From: Enhygromyxa salina
Lineage (GTDB): Bacteria; Myxococcota_A; Polyangia; Nannocystales; Nannocystaceae
DNA length: 56,272 bases
NCBI RefSeq assembly: GCF_002994615.1
Contig: NZ_PVNK01000169.1
Span: forward strand, 1-56,272
Direction of reading: 5' to 3'
A program made the translations under genes and the position numbers. The notes under the pieces are model-generated. The model was not told the origin of the DNA. It saw only the letters and a list, made by a program, of their open reading frames with translations, and did not search any database. Below, in pieces: positions 55,041 to 56,272 of this stretch. Positions within the stretch are counted from its first letter, which is position 1. Every line of letters begins with the position of its first letter.

Positions 55041-56048
55041 TCAGTCGCTCACCTTCAAGACCAGCTTGCCGAGCTTGTCGCCGGAGAACAGCTTGGCGAA
55101 GGCGTCGGTGAACTGCTCGATGCCCTCGACCACCGTCTCGCGGTAGCGGAGCTTGCCCGTGGTCAGCCACCCGCCCATGTCGCGGAAGGCCTCGCCGTAG
55201 CGCTCGGCGTAGTCGAACACGATGAAGCCCTCCATCCGCGCGCGACGGACGAGCAGCGTCATGTAGTTCGACGGGCCCTTGACCTCCTCGAGGTTGTTGT
55301 ACTGCGAGATCGCGCCGCAGATCACGACTCGCGCGCCGGTCGCGAGCCGGGTCAGCGCGGCGTTGAGGATCTCGCCGCCGACGTTGTCGAAGTACACGTT
55401 GACGCGGTCGGGGCAGGTCGCCTTGATCCGCGCGGCCACGTCCTCGTTTTTGTAGTCGATCGCGGCGTCGAACCCGAGCTCGTCGACGAGGTGCCGACAC
55501 TTGTCCGGACCGCCCGCGATCCCGACGGCCCGCGCGCCCTTGATCTTGGCGATCTGCCCGACGATCGATCCGACCGCTCCGGCCGCGCCCGAGACCAGCA
55601 CGGTGTCGCCCTCGGCGAGCGCGCCGACCTCGAGCAGACCAAAGTAGGCCGTGATCCCCGGCATGCCGAGGACCCCGAGGTAGGCCGAGAGCGGCGCGAG
55701 GCTCGGATCGACGGCGTGGAGGCCGTCGCCCGGGACGCAGGCGACCGTCTGGACGCCGAGCAGGCCGTTGACGTGATCGCCGACGGAGAATTTTGGGTGG
55801 CGCGAGGCGATGACCTCGCCCACGCCCCCGGCCCGCATGACCTCGCCGATCCCGACCGGCGGCACGTAGGACGGGGCGTCGCGCATCCACCCACGCATCG
55901 CGGGGTCGAGCGAGATGTACTTGGTCGCGACGACGACCTCGCCCTCGGCGGGCTCGGGTACTGGCGCCTTCTCGATCGTGAAGTTGTCGTCGGAGGGGAG
56001 CCCCTCGGGGCGCTTGCTCAGGATCACTCGGGTGGTCGTTTGCGTCAT
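55041..56048 (-). CDS. NADP-dependent MDR oxidoreductase (zinc-independent)
   Basis: A 335-residue medium-chain reductase of the leukotriene-B4/prostaglandin reductase (YncB-like) group. N-terminal catalytic part with YISLDPAMRGWMRDAPSYVP and GDHVNGLLGVQ; Rossmann loop VSGAAGAVGSIVGQIAKIKG; IAGGPDKCRHL; VYFDNVGGEILN; late strand GFIVFDYAERY. No zinc ligands. The start at 56048 is chosen over an in-frame start at 56240 that lies in the dispersed element. No operon partner is visible. Confidence 0.92.
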   Translation of the reverse strand: MTQTTTRVILSKRPEGLPSDDNFTIEKAPVPEPAEGEVVVATKYISLDPAMRGWMRDAPSYVPPVGIGEVMRAGGVGEVIASRHPKFSVGDHVNGLLGVQTVACVPGDGLHAVDPSLAPLSAYLGVLGMPGITAYFGLLEVGALAEGDTVLVSGAAGAVGSIVGQIAKIKGARAVGIAGGPDKCRHLVDELGFDAAIDYKNEDVAARIKATCPDRVNVYFDNVGGEILNAALTRLATGARVVICGAISQYNNLEEVKGPSNYMTLLVRRARMEGFIVFDYAERYGEAFRDMGGWLTTGKLRYRETVVEGIEQFTDAFAKLFSGDKLGKLVLKVSD

Positions 56049-56144
56049 CTGCTTCGGCGGTCCGGAATGTCTCGCGCTGTCGTCACAGGCGAAGCATACT
56101 CTGTGACCGTGACCGCCCCCGCCAGCGATCGACGGAGGAGGGCT

Positions 56145-56272
56145 GCTAGCAGCCCGGGGTGCAATGCATCGTGTCGCCTCGCGCCGGAATTTTCGCCGAG
56201 GGCGCGAAGCCAAAACGCCGATGTACCGGGCGTACTGCAAGTTTTGGCGACAAAGCCCTCGGCGAAAAGGCC
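56145..56272. repeat. palindromic dispersed element, copy 4 (cut by window end)
   Basis: Same orientation as copy 1 and nearly identical to it through the left arm and inner stem; continues past the window end. It is preceded by GGGCTGCTAG abutting CTAGCAGCCC, as if the end of an earlier copy adjoins this one with a shared CTAG. Confidence 0.85.

Noticed and set aside
56049..56240. Upstream in-frame start for the MDR oxidoreductase
   Set aside because: The extension is translated from the dispersed palindromic element; family N-termini align with the ATG at 56048.

Overview
The window is a high-GC chromosomal segment of a myxobacterium, most likely of the suborder Nannocystineae (Nannocystis / Plesiocystis / Enhygromyxa relatives). 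Evidence for this: secreted lipoproteins whose mature N-terminus is a Gly-Asp (GD)n linker, Cys-rich DUF4215-type and MopE-type metal-binding repeats, a repeat-companion (TIGR02996-like) domain fused to a beta-propeller, an ECF sigma factor divergent from a Ser/Thr kinase, an FHA-containing sigma-54 activator, and a gp5/VgrG-DUF2169-pentapeptide type VI cargo operon. No taxon marker such as rRNA is present, so this is an inference from gene content.

Layout. 1-4.2 kb: a TonB-like energy transducer cut by the window edge, lexA with a candidate operator, two small membrane/anchored proteins and a small acidic protein. 4.2-10.6 kb: a row of four exported lipoproteins on the plus strand (thermonuclease, duplicated OB-like domain protein, choice-of-anchor-L-like protein, amidohydrolase). 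10.9-22.98 kb: housekeeping and conserved myxobacterial genes, including ftsB coupled to a diguanylate cyclase, a fused sugar-phosphate aldolase/short-chain dehydrogenase, and a large repeat-companion/beta-propeller protein.

23.08-about 29.7 kb: a tRNA-Ala(GGC) with a tyrosine integrase immediately downstream, followed by genes whose composition is visibly less GC-rich than their surroundings. This cargo is a divergent pair (GHKL ATPase; STAS-like protein with a winged helix), then a tightly coupled run encoding a small protein, a four-Cys protein, a membrane-anchored PD-(D/E)XK-like nuclease and a truncated-looking protein, then two tandem paralogues of unknown function. It is the best candidate in the window for an undescribed system, possibly a phage-defence or stress module. 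No attR copy of the tRNA end was found in the window.

29.7-34.6 kb: small regulators, a frameshifted small secreted protein gene, an ECF sigma factor and a divergent transmembrane Ser/Thr kinase. 34.6-37.7 kb: a hypothetical protein, an unusual pair of oppositely oriented 42-bp repeat clusters and a sigma-54 activator. 38-40.1 kb: dodecin and a three-gene nitric oxide response operon (group I truncated haemoglobin, [2Fe-2S] ferredoxin-reductase, NsrR-like repressor). 40.2-44.3 kb: three more lipoproteins and a gene remnant. 44.5-51.7 kb: a five-gene T6SS tip/cargo operon (PAAR-like, VgrG, DUF2169 fused to pentapeptides, pentapeptide protein, DUF3540). 51.9-56.3 kb: Fe-S uracil-DNA glycosylase, universal stress protein, a DUF4215-repeat lipoprotein and an MDR oxidoreductase.

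A dispersed, nearly fully palindromic element of about 165 bp occurs four times (about 34.7, 40.4, 52.8 and 56.2 kb, the last cut by the window end). In two places it supplies the stop codon of the adjacent gene, and at 40.4 kb it abuts a C-terminal gene remnant.
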